This document shows, in pieces, positions 27,288 to 40,041 of a DNA stretch of 64,000 bases. Each line of letters opens with the position of its first letter. Within the stretch, counting starts at the first letter, position 1. This DNA is from JBMYRH01 sp049602155 (GTDB taxonomy: Bacteria; Myxococcota_A; UBA9042; PHBI01; JBMYRH01), in NCBI GenBank assembly GCA_049602155.1, contig JBMYRH010000003.1, positions 186,001 to 250,000 on the forward strand. Reading direction: 5' to 3'. A program made the translations under genes and the position numbers. The notes under the pieces are model-generated. The model saw nothing but the letters and a program-made list of their open reading frames with translations, was not told the origin of the DNA and did no database searches.

Positions 27288-27307
27288 CCCCCTCTGATCA
27301 GAAGGGG
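27288..27307 (+). terminator. Hairpin after the 2026-aa lipoprotein gene (weak terminator)
   Basis: CCCC, the palindrome TCTGATCAGA, and AGGGG form a seven-pair stem with one bulge and a GATC loop, starting two bases after the stop codon. There is no T run after it, so intrinsic termination is doubtful. Confidence 0.35.
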
Positions 27308-27367
27308 TGCGCTGTGCGCGCGCTGATCCACCTCCTATAGCCCACCCCACTCCAAGGCTTGCCTCGG

Positions 27368-27395
27368 TTGACTGCAGGGGTGGGCGGACTAGACT
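27368..27395 (+). promoter_or_regulatory. Promoter of the activase/dehydratase operon
   Basis: TTGACT (27368-27373) and TAGACT (27390-27395) are separated by 16 bases. The transcript would start near 27402, about 25 bases before the TTG start codon at 27427. Confidence 0.55.
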
Positions 27396-27426
27396 AAGGG
27401 TCTAAGAACTCACGGGACCAACCACG

Positions 27427-31058
<3,632 letters not shown>

Positions 31059-31062
<4 letters not shown>

Positions 31063-32777
31063 CCATGGACAACTTTCACGCCTCGGGGACCCCCATCCCT
31101 CTCGATAAGCTATCGATGAGCAAGCCCTCAGGGCTCGACATCGACGCAGAGCTGGCGGCGTTCGAGGCCGAAGAGCGCGCGAAGCTGGGGCTAGACGTCG
31201 AGACGCTTCAGTACGTCGAGCCGATCTTTGATGATCCGACCACCGCCAACAAGGCGCATACGACCATCCTCTTGAGCGGCCTCACGATGGCTCAGGATTA
31301 CTTGGTCGGTGGCGCGCTCAGCGGGCTCGGCTATCACGTCGTGAACCTCGACTGCCCGGACCACGAGTCCCTCCGCTACGGCAAAGAGTTCGGTAACCGT
31401 GGACAGTGCAACCCGACCTACTTCACCGTCGGGAACCTCGTGAAGGTCCTGTGCCACATGCGCGACGTCAAAGGCATGAGCACCGAGGAGATCGTCGATA
31501 AGTACGTGTTCCTCACCGCGGGCTCGTGCGGACCATGCCGCTTCGGCATGTACGTCACCGAGTACCGGAAGGCGCTCTGTGACGCGGGCTTCGAGGGCTT
31601 CCGTGTGCTGCTCTTCCAGATGAACGGCGGTATCAAGCAGGCCAACGGCGAAGAGACCGAGGGGCTGACCTTCAACCCGGGCTTCTTCTGGGCGCTGGCC
31701 AAGGCCATGCTCACCGGCGACGCGTTGAACGTCTTGGGCTATCGAATTCGCCCCTATGAGCTCGAGGTCGGGGCCACAGACAGGGCGATGGAGACCGCAA
31801 AGAAGCTCGTCTATGACGCCCTCCATGACAACACGAGCTTCCTCCGCGCGCTCTACAGAGCCAGGAAGGTGATGGGCGCCGTGAAGGTCGACCGCACAAG
31901 GGTCAAACCCAAGGTCGGCATCACGGGCGAGTTCTGGGCGATGACCACCGAGGGCGACGGCAATTACCGCATGCAGGCGTTCCTCCAAGAGGAGGGCGCA
32001 GAGGTCGATACACCGATCCTGACGAGCTGGATCTTGTTTATGGTTTGGGAGGTCATGCGCGACACGAAGTACCGAATGACACTGCCGCTCGATGACGTCG
32101 GACGAAAGGGCCTAAGCGGCGTCGACGTCCGTAAGCGTCTGTTGAGCGTCTGGGCCGCCGACAAAGCCCTGCGGCTCATCTTCGGGACCATCGCCAAGAC
32201 CTTGGGCCTGAAGGGCTACAAGCTGCCGCAGATCGAGGAGGTCGCCGACGTCGCCAAGGACTTCTACAACCACGACCTGCGCGGCGGCGAGTCCTACCTC
32301 GAGGTGGGTAAGGTCATCATGAACGTGGTGAAGCAGAAGGTGAACATGACGCTGAGCATCAAGCCCTTCGGCTGTATGCCCTCGTCAGGGGTCTCTGATG
32401 GTGTACAGAGCGCCATCACCGAGCTCTACCCCGACGCGATCTTCTTGCCCGTGGAGACGACCGGGGACGGCGCCGTGAACGTCTACAGCCGTGTGCAGAT
32501 GATGCTGTTCAAGGCGCGTCAGGCCGCGGAGCGCGAGGTCCAAGACGTCCTCGATGGCTACGGCATGACACGAGAGCAGGCGCAACGCGTGATCCGCTGG
32601 ACACCTGGCATGGGCGGGGCCCTCTATCACCCTCCCCATCGCCATGGGTCAACCACTGCAGACATGGTGGAGCGCGCCGGTGCGATTCGTCACCCGGTGA
32701 GGGCGCTCGGCCGGTGGATGAACCACCGCCGGACCAAGCGTCAGTACAAGGCAGCACGACACGTCGCAGCGGCCTGA
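31059..32777 (+). CDS. 2-Hydroxyacyl-CoA dehydratase-like protein (activase partner, 572 aa)
   Basis: The ATG overlaps the stop of the double activase (ATGA), so the two are made together. Conserved motifs of the dehydratase D-component family include NRGQCNPTYF, a CGPC motif (GSCGPCRFGMY), QMNGGIKQA and IKPFGCMPSSGVSDGV; the cysteines are candidate Fe-S ligands. The N-terminal 60 residues and the basic C-terminal tail (RRTKRQYKAARH) are less conserved. Related two-protein sets occur in many anaerobes and deltaproteobacteria, where annotation as CoA-substrate activase is common but the substrate is untested. No CoA-transferase or beta-oxidation gene is adjacent, so the physiological role is open. 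Confidence 0.82.
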
Positions 32778-32869
32778 GCCGATCAGCGGTCGCCCCTCGG
32801 TCACAGACCGTGACGAAAACTGTTCCAGTGAGTATGCCAGCGTTGGTAAGATCCGCAGCGGGCTGAAGC

Positions 32870-32898
32870 TTGCTTCACGCCTACACAGCGTCTATACG
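32870..32898 (+). promoter_or_regulatory. Candidate promoter of the LNR-repeat lipoprotein gene
   Basis: TTGCTT (32870-32875) and TATACG (32893-32898) are 17 bases apart, giving a leader of about 68 bases before the ATG at 32973. Confidence 0.4.
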
Positions 32899-32972
32899 CA
32901 GCGCCTCGCTTTTCCAGCGAATGCGGGCGGTTGATGCAGCCAGCCCTGCCCCCTCTAAAGAACGAAGGACAC

Positions 32973-34847
32973 ATGATGATGTTGAAGCGGACCACGCGAA
33001 TTCTGGGCACAGCCCTCCTCGTCGCAGCCTTGGCTGCGTGTGATTCGGGCACAGCCGAGCCCGTGGGCGGCGGCACAGAGGGCAACCTCACAGAGGACGC
33101 AGCGGCTGGAGATGACACCAGCGGCGAGACCACCGAGCCTTCAGGGACTGACCAAGACGCCGCTCCGGCCGTCGAAGACACCACCGAGACCCCCCTGGAG
33201 GACAGCGCTGTTAGCGGACCTGAGGAGGATGTCGAGGCCCCCGTGGATCCCGTGGAGGACGTTGGGGCCGCCGAGGAGGACGCCGGGACCACCGAGCCCG
33301 TCGAGGACGCTGAGACGACAGAGCCCGTCGAGGACGGCGGGACGACAGCACCCGAGACCTGCGGCAACGACACCTGCGACGACGGTGAGGATTGCAACAA
33401 CTGCGAGAGCGACTGCGGCCCCTGTGAGGTCGGCAGCACCAGCTGCTGCGTTGCCCACGAGACCCCTGGGTGCAACGACGAGACGTGCGCCGCGGCGGTC
33501 TGCGCCTTGGATGACTTCTGTTGCGGGACGTACTGGGACAGCAACTGCGCCAGCTGTGCGACCGGTAACCCTGGCTTCAGCAACATGGACTGCACCGCGA
33601 TTGTCACCAGCAACGCGTGCCCGATGTGCCAAGGCTGCGGTGACGGCATTTGTGACCCAGAGGCAGGCGACACATGCGTCAACTGCCCGGAGGACTGCCC
33701 TGTCTGCATCTGCGGCTCGACCGAGATATTGGACTGTGAGGGCACCTGCATCTCCGAGAGCTCCCTGGGGAACGGGTTCTGCAACGAGGCCCTGAACTGC
33801 GAAGAGCTCGCCTTCGACGGCAACGACTGCGTGGAGTGTGAGCTCGGCCAGATCAAGGACTGCAACAACGCGTGCACCGATGAGAGCCTCAAGGGCAACG
33901 GCACCTGTGACCCAGCCTTCCAATGCCAAGCACACAACTTCGACGAGGGTGAGTGCGAGACGGTCTGCGCCGAGAACCAGGTCATCAACTGCGAGGGTGG
34001 CTGCACCAGCGCGAGCTGGGTGGCTGACGGCATCTGCGACACCATCTTGAACTGCGAGGCGCACGAGAGCGACGGCGGTGACTGCTGCCCCGAGGGTCAG
34101 ACCAAAGACTGCACCGGCACCTGCTTCGCCTCCGAGGGGCTCCTCGGCGACGGCACCTGTCAGGAGAACCTCCAGTGTGAGGCCTTCGAGTTTGATGGTG
34201 GGGACTGCCCAGTCGTCTGCCCCGAGGACAAGATCGAGAACTGCGATGGCGGATGCAGCACCTTGGGCTGGCATGGCGATGGCTACTGCGACAGCGCGCT
34301 CAACTGCGAGGCCCTCAACTGGGACAACGGCGACTGCTGTGCAGACGGCAACGTCAAAGACTGCAACGACGTCTGCGCCAACCCTAAGCTCAAAGCCAAC
34401 GAGGAGTGTGATGAGGCCTTCAACTGCCAAGCACACAACTTCGATGGCGGCGACTGCGAGGCGGTCTGCGAAGATAGCCAAGTGAAGAATTGCGAAGGTG
34501 GCTGCACCAACGCCAGTTGGGTCGGAGACAACATCTGTGACTCTGTGCTCGCCTGCGAGATGCATGAGTGGGACGGCGGCGACTGCTGCGAGAACGACCT
34601 CAAGAAGGACTGCAACAACGTCTGCTTTGACGTCGAGGCGGTCTTGGGCGACGGCACGTGCCAGGAGAACCTGCAGTGCAGCCTCCACCAGTTTGACGGT
34701 GGTGACTGTGAGGTCGTCTGTGAGGACACCGAAGTCATCAACTGCAACGACACCTGCACCACCGCGACGTGGCTCAATGACGGCTGGTGTGATGACGTCT
34801 TAAACTGTGAGGCAAACGATTTCGACGGCGGCGACTGCGACCAGTAA
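32973..34847 (+). CDS. Surface lipoprotein with nine Notch/LNR-like repeats (about 624 aa)
   Basis: The start is the first of three tandem codons ATGATGATG, five bases after GAAGGA; an upstream in-frame ATG adds a non-signal sequence. The lipobox is LAAC. An acidic Pro/Glu/Thr linker follows with repeats such as EPVEDAETT. Next are one CGNDTCDDGEDC unit, one CC...CCGTYWDSNC module and one CGDGICDPEAGDTC unit. Nine modules of about 41 residues then fill the rest, each with six Cys ending in DGGDC or a close variant, preceded by GDGxCD or similar. This spacing resembles the Lin-12/Notch repeat, a Ca2+-binding disulfide module. The modules are likely surface exposed and Ca-stabilised. A strong terminator follows. 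Function unknown. Confidence 0.87.
   Translation: MMMLKRTTRILGTALLVAALAACDSGTAEPVGGGTEGNLTEDAAAGDDTSGETTEPSGTDQDAAPAVEDTTETPLEDSAVSGPEEDVEAPVDPVEDVGAAEEDAGTTEPVEDAETTEPVEDGGTTAPETCGNDTCDDGEDCNNCESDCGPCEVGSTSCCVAHETPGCNDETCAAAVCALDDFCCGTYWDSNCASCATGNPGFSNMDCTAIVTSNACPMCQGCGDGICDPEAGDTCVNCPEDCPVCICGSTEILDCEGTCISESSLGNGFCNEALNCEELAFDGNDCVECELGQIKDCNNACTDESLKGNGTCDPAFQCQAHNFDEGECETVCAENQVINCEGGCTSASWVADGICDTILNCEAHESDGGDCCPEGQTKDCTGTCFASEGLLGDGTCQENLQCEAFEFDGGDCPVVCPEDKIENCDGGCSTLGWHGDGYCDSALNCEALNWDNGDCCADGNVKDCNDVCANPKLKANEECDEAFNCQAHNFDGGDCEAVCEDSQVKNCEGGCTNASWVGDNICDSVLACEMHEWDGGDCCENDLKKDCNNVCFDVEAVLGDGTCQENLQCSLHQFDGGDCEVVCEDTEVINCNDTCTTATWLNDGWCDDVLNCEANDFDGGDCDQ
33726..34841 (+). repeat. 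Nine tandem LNR-like modules, about 124 bp each
   Basis: Each module reads roughly DC-x-x-x-C, then a variable segment, G-D/N-G-x-C-D/N/Q, x-x-x-x-x-C-E, and F-D-G-G-D-C. The best matches to the eukaryotic LNR pattern are those ending DGGDC, with the GDGYCD and GDGTCQ submotifs. Confidence 0.85.
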
Positions 34848-34870
34848 AGCGCCCCCGAGGCTCACGACTC

Positions 34871-34904
34871 ACCCCCGTCTGGCGCGCGCCTGGCGGGGGT
34901 TTTT
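34871..34904 (+). terminator. Intrinsic terminator after the LNR-repeat gene
   Basis: ACCCCCG and CGGGGGT flank an inner palindrome GGCGCGCGCC, and the 3' arm runs directly into TTTTT. It sits 24 bases after the stop codon and could also limit read-through from the convergent operon. Confidence 0.75.
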
Positions 34905-34911
34905 CATTTCC

Positions 34912-36390
34912 TCACGGTGAGAGCGACAGTCGGTCGAGCTCAATGAGGTAGATGCCGCACTTCGAGGCCGTAAAGAGCAGGCCTCGCGCATCGTCGACTG
35001 CGAGTTCACGCAGATAGGGGCCCACCGAGAGCGGCGCGCCGACACGCTCCCCGGTCCCTCGGCGCATGAAGTGAACTGCCCCGCCTAACCAATCGCCTAC
35101 GGCGAGGAGATCACGATCAGGCGCGATAGCCACTGGCCTGGGCGCAAAGTCCAGGGGCCACTCTTGGACAACCTCAAGGGAGCCACTGTCGATGCGCCTC
35201 AACGTGTTTTGAAAGAAATCGGTCTGATAGAGGTGAGTCGCTCTCGGATCATGGGTCACCTCACCGGCCCCGAGGCCGACCGGCGCCGTGCGCACGGCGC
35301 CATCTCGGGTGTCCGTCCGGACCTCGACCAAGTCCGTCCCGAACATGGCCAGGAATGCGCGCGAGCCGTCGGGAGAGAGGGCCATGTCTGTGATGGTCAA
35401 CCCGGGGGTCAAGAGCGTATTGGGGATCGGGGTGCCGCGCTTCACTTCGCCCGAGGCGTAGTCCAACACCAGCAATTCACGGTGCATCGTCGCCAGCACC
35501 AGTCTGTCGTCCCCCACGAGGCGGACTGCGTGGGGCTGAGACGCCGTATCCAATCGCTGCGTCAGGGTGAGGTCTGGGAAGCCCGACAGGTCGACATAGT
35601 CGAGGTAGTGGGCCCCGTAGCCTGGGCGTGAGATGACCAGGCTCTGCCGGTCGGGGCCGATGGCCATGTATTGAGGCAAGGGCTCACCCTCAAGCTGAAG
35701 CTCGGCGAGCTCCGGGGCGGCGCGGTTCGAGACATCGATCACCGCGAGGCGGTTCGCGCTCGGGTCGCCCCAGATCCCCAGCGAGAGGTTCCCCGCCATC
35801 TTGAAGGACGCAGCGATGCGTTGGGTCTCCGGCAGATACGTCATCTCATAAGGAAACGACCTCCCCTCTGGATAAGACGAAGGGGTAAGGCGGTGAACGG
35901 CCGGGTGCTCCGCGGCGGCCTGGCACAGCCCAGGATCCGGTCGAGACCAAAGCCACAGGCAGACCGGGAGATAGGTCAACCCAGAGAGGAATATGACCAT
36001 CGCCAATACCCCTCGAAATGCCTCAAGGGATCGATGACCGCGGCGCACCCCTGACCATGCCCATAGGAGGGTCGAGAGGGCGACGCAGAGACCCAGAGCC
36101 AGTGCCATGGGGGCAAAAATGAAGAGCACGACGATGGTGTGACCGACCACAAAGCCGAGCCCGGCGAGGAGCGGCAACACGGCGAGCGCGAGGCGACACC
36201 AGGCGCCAAGGGAGCGCGGCTGCTCCCGCGGCGCTCGTCTCGCGCGGAGGAGGCTGAGGGCCGCATACACGAGGAACACACCGCGCAAGACCGATGCGCC
36301 GACGGGCTCCGTCGGGAAGAAGGCTCGGGTGAGGGACGCTAGGGCGACTAAGCCGAGCGCAATCAGCAACATCAGGGGGCGCTTCATCAC
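34912..36390 (-). CDS. Membrane-anchored beta-propeller protein, paralog A (492 aa)
   Basis: The N-terminal 150 residues contain about four or five hydrophobic spans, one with VVGHTIVVLFIFAP. The rest is a beta-rich extracytoplasmic domain with repeated short strands (LAVIDVSNRAAP, LVLATMHRELLVLDY, DLLAVGDWLGG) typical of a seven-bladed propeller of the YVTN/lactonase kind, ending SKCGIYLIELDRL. It is the last gene of a coupled operon; its start overlaps the stop of paralog B by four bases. The two paralogs match along their whole length, including FPYEMTYLPETQR-type segments. No catalytic residues are identified. A role in presenting or exporting the product of the upstream sugar genes is inference. 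Confidence 0.8.
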   Translation of the reverse strand: MMKRPLMLLIALGLVALASLTRAFFPTEPVGASVLRGVFLVYAALSLLRARRAPREQPRSLGAWCRLALAVLPLLAGLGFVVGHTIVVLFIFAPMALALGLCVALSTLLWAWSGVRRGHRSLEAFRGVLAMVIFLSGLTYLPVCLWLWSRPDPGLCQAAAEHPAVHRLTPSSYPEGRSFPYEMTYLPETQRIAASFKMAGNLSLGIWGDPSANRLAVIDVSNRAAPELAELQLEGEPLPQYMAIGPDRQSLVISRPGYGAHYLDYVDLSGFPDLTLTQRLDTASQPHAVRLVGDDRLVLATMHRELLVLDYASGEVKRGTPIPNTLLTPGLTITDMALSPDGSRAFLAMFGTDLVEVRTDTRDGAVRTAPVGLGAGEVTHDPRATHLYQTDFFQNTLRRIDSGSLEVVQEWPLDFAPRPVAIAPDRDLLAVGDWLGGAVHFMRRGTGERVGAPLSVGPYLRELAVDDARGLLFTASKCGIYLIELDRLSLSP

Positions 36391-37856
36391 AGCTCAAGCA
36401 CCTCCAGGTCGATGAGATATAGGCCGCACTTGGAGCCCGCGAAGAGGAGGCCTCGGGCGTCGTCGATGGCGAGCTCGCGCATGTAAGGCCCAACTGGGAT
36501 CGTGGCCTTGAGGCGCTCGCCTGTCGAGCGACGAAGGAAGTGGATCACGCCCTCAAGCCAGGCACCGACCACCAAGAGGTCTCGCTTCGGTGCCACAGCG
36601 ACCGGGCGTGGTGCGAACCCAAGCGGGGTCTCCCTGACGATGTCGAGGGTGCGGCTGTCGACGACACGCACGGTGTCTTGAAAGAAGTCAGTCTCGTAGA
36701 GCAGAGGCTCGTCGGGATCGTGGATGATCTCACCCGCGCCAAAACCAACATGCCGTGAGCGCACCCCAACCTCGCCGCGAGATGGATCGACCCGAGCGAT
36801 GTCGGTGCCCAGCAGAGAGGCATAGCCGACGCGACCGTCTGGCGAGACCGCCAAGTCAGTGATGGTGAACCCTGGCGTGGCGAACCACGTACGGATCGGG
36901 GTCAGGCTCTGCACATCGCCGGTGTGGTAATCGAGGAGCACGATCTCCCGCCGCATCGTAGCGAGCATCAGCCGCTCGCCGTCCACGAGCTGCATCGCGT
37001 GGGGCTGAGCGACGGTGTCCAGCCGCTTCTCAAGGCGCAGCGTCGGGAACCCCGACAGGTCCACGTAGTCGAGCAAGTGTCGGTGGTAACCCAAGCGGTT
37101 GACGACCAAGACGTCCCGTGTCGGGCCAAGCGCCATGTACTGAGGCAGAGGGTCTCCCTCGAGGGCGAGCTCCGCGAGGACAGGTTTCGCGCGGTCCGAG
37201 ACGTCGACGACGACCAAGCGGTTCGCTGCAGGGTCATCCCAGATCCCGATCGACAGGTTGCCCGCCATCTTGAACGACGCAGCGACGCGCTGCGTCTCGG
37301 GCATATACGCCATCTCATAAGGGAACGAGCGCTCGGTCACGTAGCGGTCCGGCGTCAGTCGCGTCACCGCAGGGTGCGCCGCGGCCTCATGACACGTCGC
37401 TTGGTCAGGCTGCCACCAGATGTACATGCACATCGGCACGTAGGACATGGTCGCGGCGAAGACGAGCCCTGTCATGACGACGCGGCAGGCCGTCCACGAG
37501 ATGTGCCCTCGCCGCGCCAAGGCGGCGGTGGCGATCAGCGCGAACGGGACCGTGACCGACAGCACCTTCAGGAGGGTCGGCGTAAAAATATAGAGCAGCA
37601 CGAAGCCGTGACCGCCCAGGAACCCCAAGAATGCGAGGAGCGGCAAAAAGAGAGCCGCAAACGCCAGGACCTTTCCCGCGCTCAGGGGCGCTCCGCTCGG
37701 CGCCTTGAAGGCCCAGTAGAGGAAGAGGAGCGCGTAACCACAGCACACACCCCGGACGATCCAAGCGGCCACAGGCTCGGTCGGAAAGAACGCACGGCCC
37801 ATCGTCGCGATGACGACCAACATGACCGCCGTAGCGAGCTCGAGGGGCCGCTTCAA
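36387..37856 (-). CDS. Membrane-anchored beta-propeller protein, paralog B (489 aa)
   Basis: It has the same layout as paralog A: hydrophobic N-terminal third (AFFPTEPVAAWIVRGV, GGHGFVLLYIFTP), then a propeller-like domain (LVVVDVSDRAKP, LMLATMRREIVLLDY, DLLVVGAWLEG) ending SKCGLYLIDLEVLEL. Shared segments include SFPYEM, ETQRVAASFKMAGNLSIGIW and GAGEIIHDP. The first ATG overlaps the UDP-galactopyranose mutase stop by four bases and its own stop overlaps paralog A, so all three are coupled. Duplication within the operon with retained coupling suggests that the two act as a pair, perhaps a heterodimer. No known family name can be given with confidence. Confidence 0.8.
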   Translation of the reverse strand: MKRPLELATAVMLVVIATMGRAFFPTEPVAAWIVRGVCCGYALLFLYWAFKAPSGAPLSAGKVLAFAALFLPLLAFLGFLGGHGFVLLYIFTPTLLKVLSVTVPFALIATAALARRGHISWTACRVVMTGLVFAATMSYVPMCMYIWWQPDQATCHEAAAHPAVTRLTPDRYVTERSFPYEMAYMPETQRVAASFKMAGNLSIGIWDDPAANRLVVVDVSDRAKPVLAELALEGDPLPQYMALGPTRDVLVVNRLGYHRHLLDYVDLSGFPTLRLEKRLDTVAQPHAMQLVDGERLMLATMRREIVLLDYHTGDVQSLTPIRTWFATPGFTITDLAVSPDGRVGYASLLGTDIARVDPSRGEVGVRSRHVGFGAGEIIHDPDEPLLYETDFFQDTVRVVDSRTLDIVRETPLGFAPRPVAVAPKRDLLVVGAWLEGVIHFLRRSTGERLKATIPVGPYMRELAIDDARGLLFAGSKCGLYLIDLEVLEL

Positions 37857-39031
37857 CGGCGCTCCGTGGCGCGCGCGCTTGGGGGACGGGAGAATGCCCG
37901 AAACGACCCACCATCCGTCGGGTGAGCGAGGTAATCATGCGCGGTGTCGAGCGCCTCACCGATCGCGACATGCATATCGAGGTAGCGGTACGTGCCGAGC
38001 CGCCCCACGAAGGTGACCCCTGGGGTCGCCTCGGCGAGCTCAGCATAGGCGTTCAAGAGCGCCTTATCGTCCACAAGCCTTAGGGGATAGAAGGGCTCAT
38101 CATCGGCCCCGCACGCCTCAGGGTATTGCCGGAAGGCGGCTGTCCTCTCGTGGGTCTCCCACGGAGTGAAGTGCTTGTACTCAAAGATGCGGGTCCAGGG
38201 GACGGAGTCGTCGCAGTAGTTCACGACGGGCCCGTCTTGATAGTCGCCCTCGGCGTCGATGCGCTCGAAGCGCAGGGAGCGATACCCAAGCCGCCCTAAG
38301 CGGTGGTCAAAGAAGCCATCCAAGGGCCCAGAGTAGAAGACGTGCTCAAAACCATCTCGTCCCTGGGGATCCAAGCGCTCGCCGAGGCGCACCGTGATCG
38401 CGGGGTGGTCGAGGAGCGCCTCGACCATGGCCGTGTAGCCCTCCTCGGGGATCCCCTGAAAGGTGTCCTCGAAGTAGTCGTCATTGGCGGTAAAGCGCAC
38501 AGGCAGGCGCTTCAAGATCGACGCGGGGAGGCGCCTCGGGTGCACCCCCCACTGCTTGAGCGTGTAGCCCCGGAAGAAGGCCTCGTAGAGCTCCCGCCCG
38601 ACCATCGAGAGCGCCTGCTCCTCGAAATTCTGCGGGTCGGTGATAGAGGCGTCCGCCTTCGAGGCGAGCAGCGCACGGGCCCCATCTGAATCCAGGTCGG
38701 TCCCAAAGAAGGCGTTGATGGTGCCGAGGTTGATCGGGAGCATGAAGCTCCCCTGGTCAGTGATCGCTCGGATCCGACACGTGAAGTCACGGAAGGTCGC
38801 GAAGCGGTTCACGTAACGCCAGACGTCCTCTCGGCTCGTGTGAAAGACATGGGCACCGTAGACGTGGAGCATCACCCCCGAGCGCTCGTCTCGCTCCGTA
38901 TGGCAGTTGCCTGCGATGTGGTCACGCCCCTCGTAGACGGTGACCTCAAAGTCTCCCGCGTCGGCGAGTTCCCGGGCGATCACCGCCCCGGAGAGGCCCG
39001 CCCCTGCGATGCCGATATGACGCGCCGTCAT
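37853..39031 (-). CDS. glf: UDP-galactopyranose mutase
   Basis: Glf converts UDP-galactopyranose to UDP-galactofuranose using reduced FAD in the cytoplasm; galactofuranose goes into surface glycans. The FAD-binding fold starts with GIAGAGLSGAVIARELA, followed by family motifs NCHTERDE and H-V-Y-G-A-H-V-F-H-T, then FMLPINLGTINAFFG, and a late LGTYRYLDMHVAI. The ATG at 39031 overlaps the stop of the radical SAM gene (ATGA), which makes it a better start than the longer in-frame ATG at 39100. The 392-residue length is normal. It shows that the operon makes a sugar nucleotide for a galactofuranose-containing polymer. Confidence 0.92.
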   Translation of the reverse strand: MTARHIGIAGAGLSGAVIARELADAGDFEVTVYEGRDHIAGNCHTERDERSGVMLHVYGAHVFHTSREDVWRYVNRFATFRDFTCRIRAITDQGSFMLPINLGTINAFFGTDLDSDGARALLASKADASITDPQNFEEQALSMVGRELYEAFFRGYTLKQWGVHPRRLPASILKRLPVRFTANDDYFEDTFQGIPEEGYTAMVEALLDHPAITVRLGERLDPQGRDGFEHVFYSGPLDGFFDHRLGRLGYRSLRFERIDAEGDYQDGPVVNYCDDSVPWTRIFEYKHFTPWETHERTAAFRQYPEACGADDEPFYPLRLVDDKALLNAYAELAEATPGVTFVGRLGTYRYLDMHVAIGEALDTAHDYLAHPTDGGSFRAFSRPPSARATERR

Positions 39032-40041
39032 AGCGACCACGAGACCCCGCAGCCCTTGCAGGCTCTCGGCGGCTCTCCCGCCAACATCGCGCTCCGCCAT
39101 GCGCGATATCGCTCGCCATTCCAGACCTCGGAGACCGGGGTCTCGAAGACATTGCCCAGGATAAGCTCATCATGCGGCGTGTCCGTGAATACGCTGATGC
39201 AACAGGGCAGGACATTGCCGTTCGCGGTGACATACATCAGCGACCAAGGGCGCCTGCAGCCGCGCCATGGCGCATCGATGTCGTCGATCTGAACGCTGGC
39301 CTCACCAGTGGTGTTGCCCGAGCCCTTGAGCGCCACCCCCAGCTCTTTAGCGAGGCGATGGGCCTCGACCAAAGGGTCGAGCACATCGGAGTCTGCGCCG
39401 TAGAGGGAGTTATCGGACCGCGCGATGCCACGATCTGACGTCACGAGGCGCTGCAGATACACCTCATGGACCTGGACCTCGGCGGCCAGCGCCACCACCT
39501 GCGGGAGCTCATGGAGGCTCTCCTGAAGCCCCATAACCCAGAGCGAGAGCTTGGGCGTCGTCGCCCCGTGCTCGGCCCGGACCTCTTGCACGATCCCGAG
39601 GTTCTTCACGAGCTTATGGAGGGCATTCGCGCCGCGCACGTGGGCATAAGTCTCGGGGCTGGCGGCGTCGATAGAGACCCGCAGCTCATCGAGCCCGGAG
39701 GTGACGAGCCCCTCGACACGTCGCCGCGTCAGGATCGTCCCGTTCGAATTCATCAGCGTGTACGCACCGCGCGCACGGACGGCGGCTACGATCGCTGGGA
39801 GCGCTGGGTTAAGGACAGACTCCCCCACCCCGTGAAGCACCACCCGATCGAGCCGCGGCAGCTGCGCGATGATCGCCAAGACTTGGTCGACGTCCAGGTC
39901 CGCATCGGGCTCAGGCATCCCCCAAAACTGGGGGCACATCCGGCACTTCAGATTACAGCGATTGGTGACCTCAAGGTAGAGCTCGGCGGGCGGTAAATCG
40001 ACCGTCTCAGTGCGCATAAGGGGCGCCTCTGAGGAGCTCAT
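39028..40041 (-). CDS. Radical SAM/SPASM protein
   Basis: The radical SAM cluster motif CxxxCxxC is seen as CNLKCRMC (C29, C33, C36), preceded by LYLEVTNR. A C-terminal SPASM-like region has VLPCC and a terminal CKGCGVSW, for auxiliary Fe-S binding. The substrate is not identifiable. In other genomes such proteins near nucleotidyltransferases modify sugars, lipids or peptides. The ATG is at 40041, where the gene overlaps the nucleotidyltransferase stop by four bases; the downstream end overlaps glf by four. No small precursor-peptide gene is visible nearby, so a sugar or lipid substrate is more likely than a peptide, by inference. Confidence 0.87.
   Translation of the reverse strand: MSSSEAPLMRTETVDLPPAELYLEVTNRCNLKCRMCPQFWGMPEPDADLDVDQVLAIIAQLPRLDRVVLHGVGESVLNPALPAIVAAVRARGAYTLMNSNGTILTRRRVEGLVTSGLDELRVSIDAASPETYAHVRGANALHKLVKNLGIVQEVRAEHGATTPKLSLWVMGLQESLHELPQVVALAAEVQVHEVYLQRLVTSDRGIARSDNSLYGADSDVLDPLVEAHRLAKELGVALKGSGNTTGEASVQIDDIDAPWRGCRRPWSLMYVTANGNVLPCCISVFTDTPHDELILGNVFETPVSEVWNGERYRAWRSAMLAGEPPRACKGCGVSWSL

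Noticed and set aside
27288..27307. Strong intrinsic terminator after the giant lipoprotein gene
   Set aside because: A stable hairpin exists, but the bases after it are TGCGCTG, not a T run; kept only as a low-confidence hairpin.
32801..34045. 414-residue reverse-strand frame
   Set aside because: It lies opposite the LNR-repeat lipoprotein and is Ser/Gln-rich, as expected for the complement of repeated Cys/Asp/Gly codons. The plus-strand frame has a signal peptide, lipobox and repeated Cys spacing.
33141..34688. 515-residue reverse-strand frame
   Set aside because: Antisense to the LNR repeats; low-complexity Ala/Val text with no domain.
39028..40041. Peptide (RiPP) maturase role for the radical SAM protein
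   Set aside because: No short precursor-peptide gene, peptidase or RRE-like domain is visible next to it; the neighbours are sugar-nucleotide genes.
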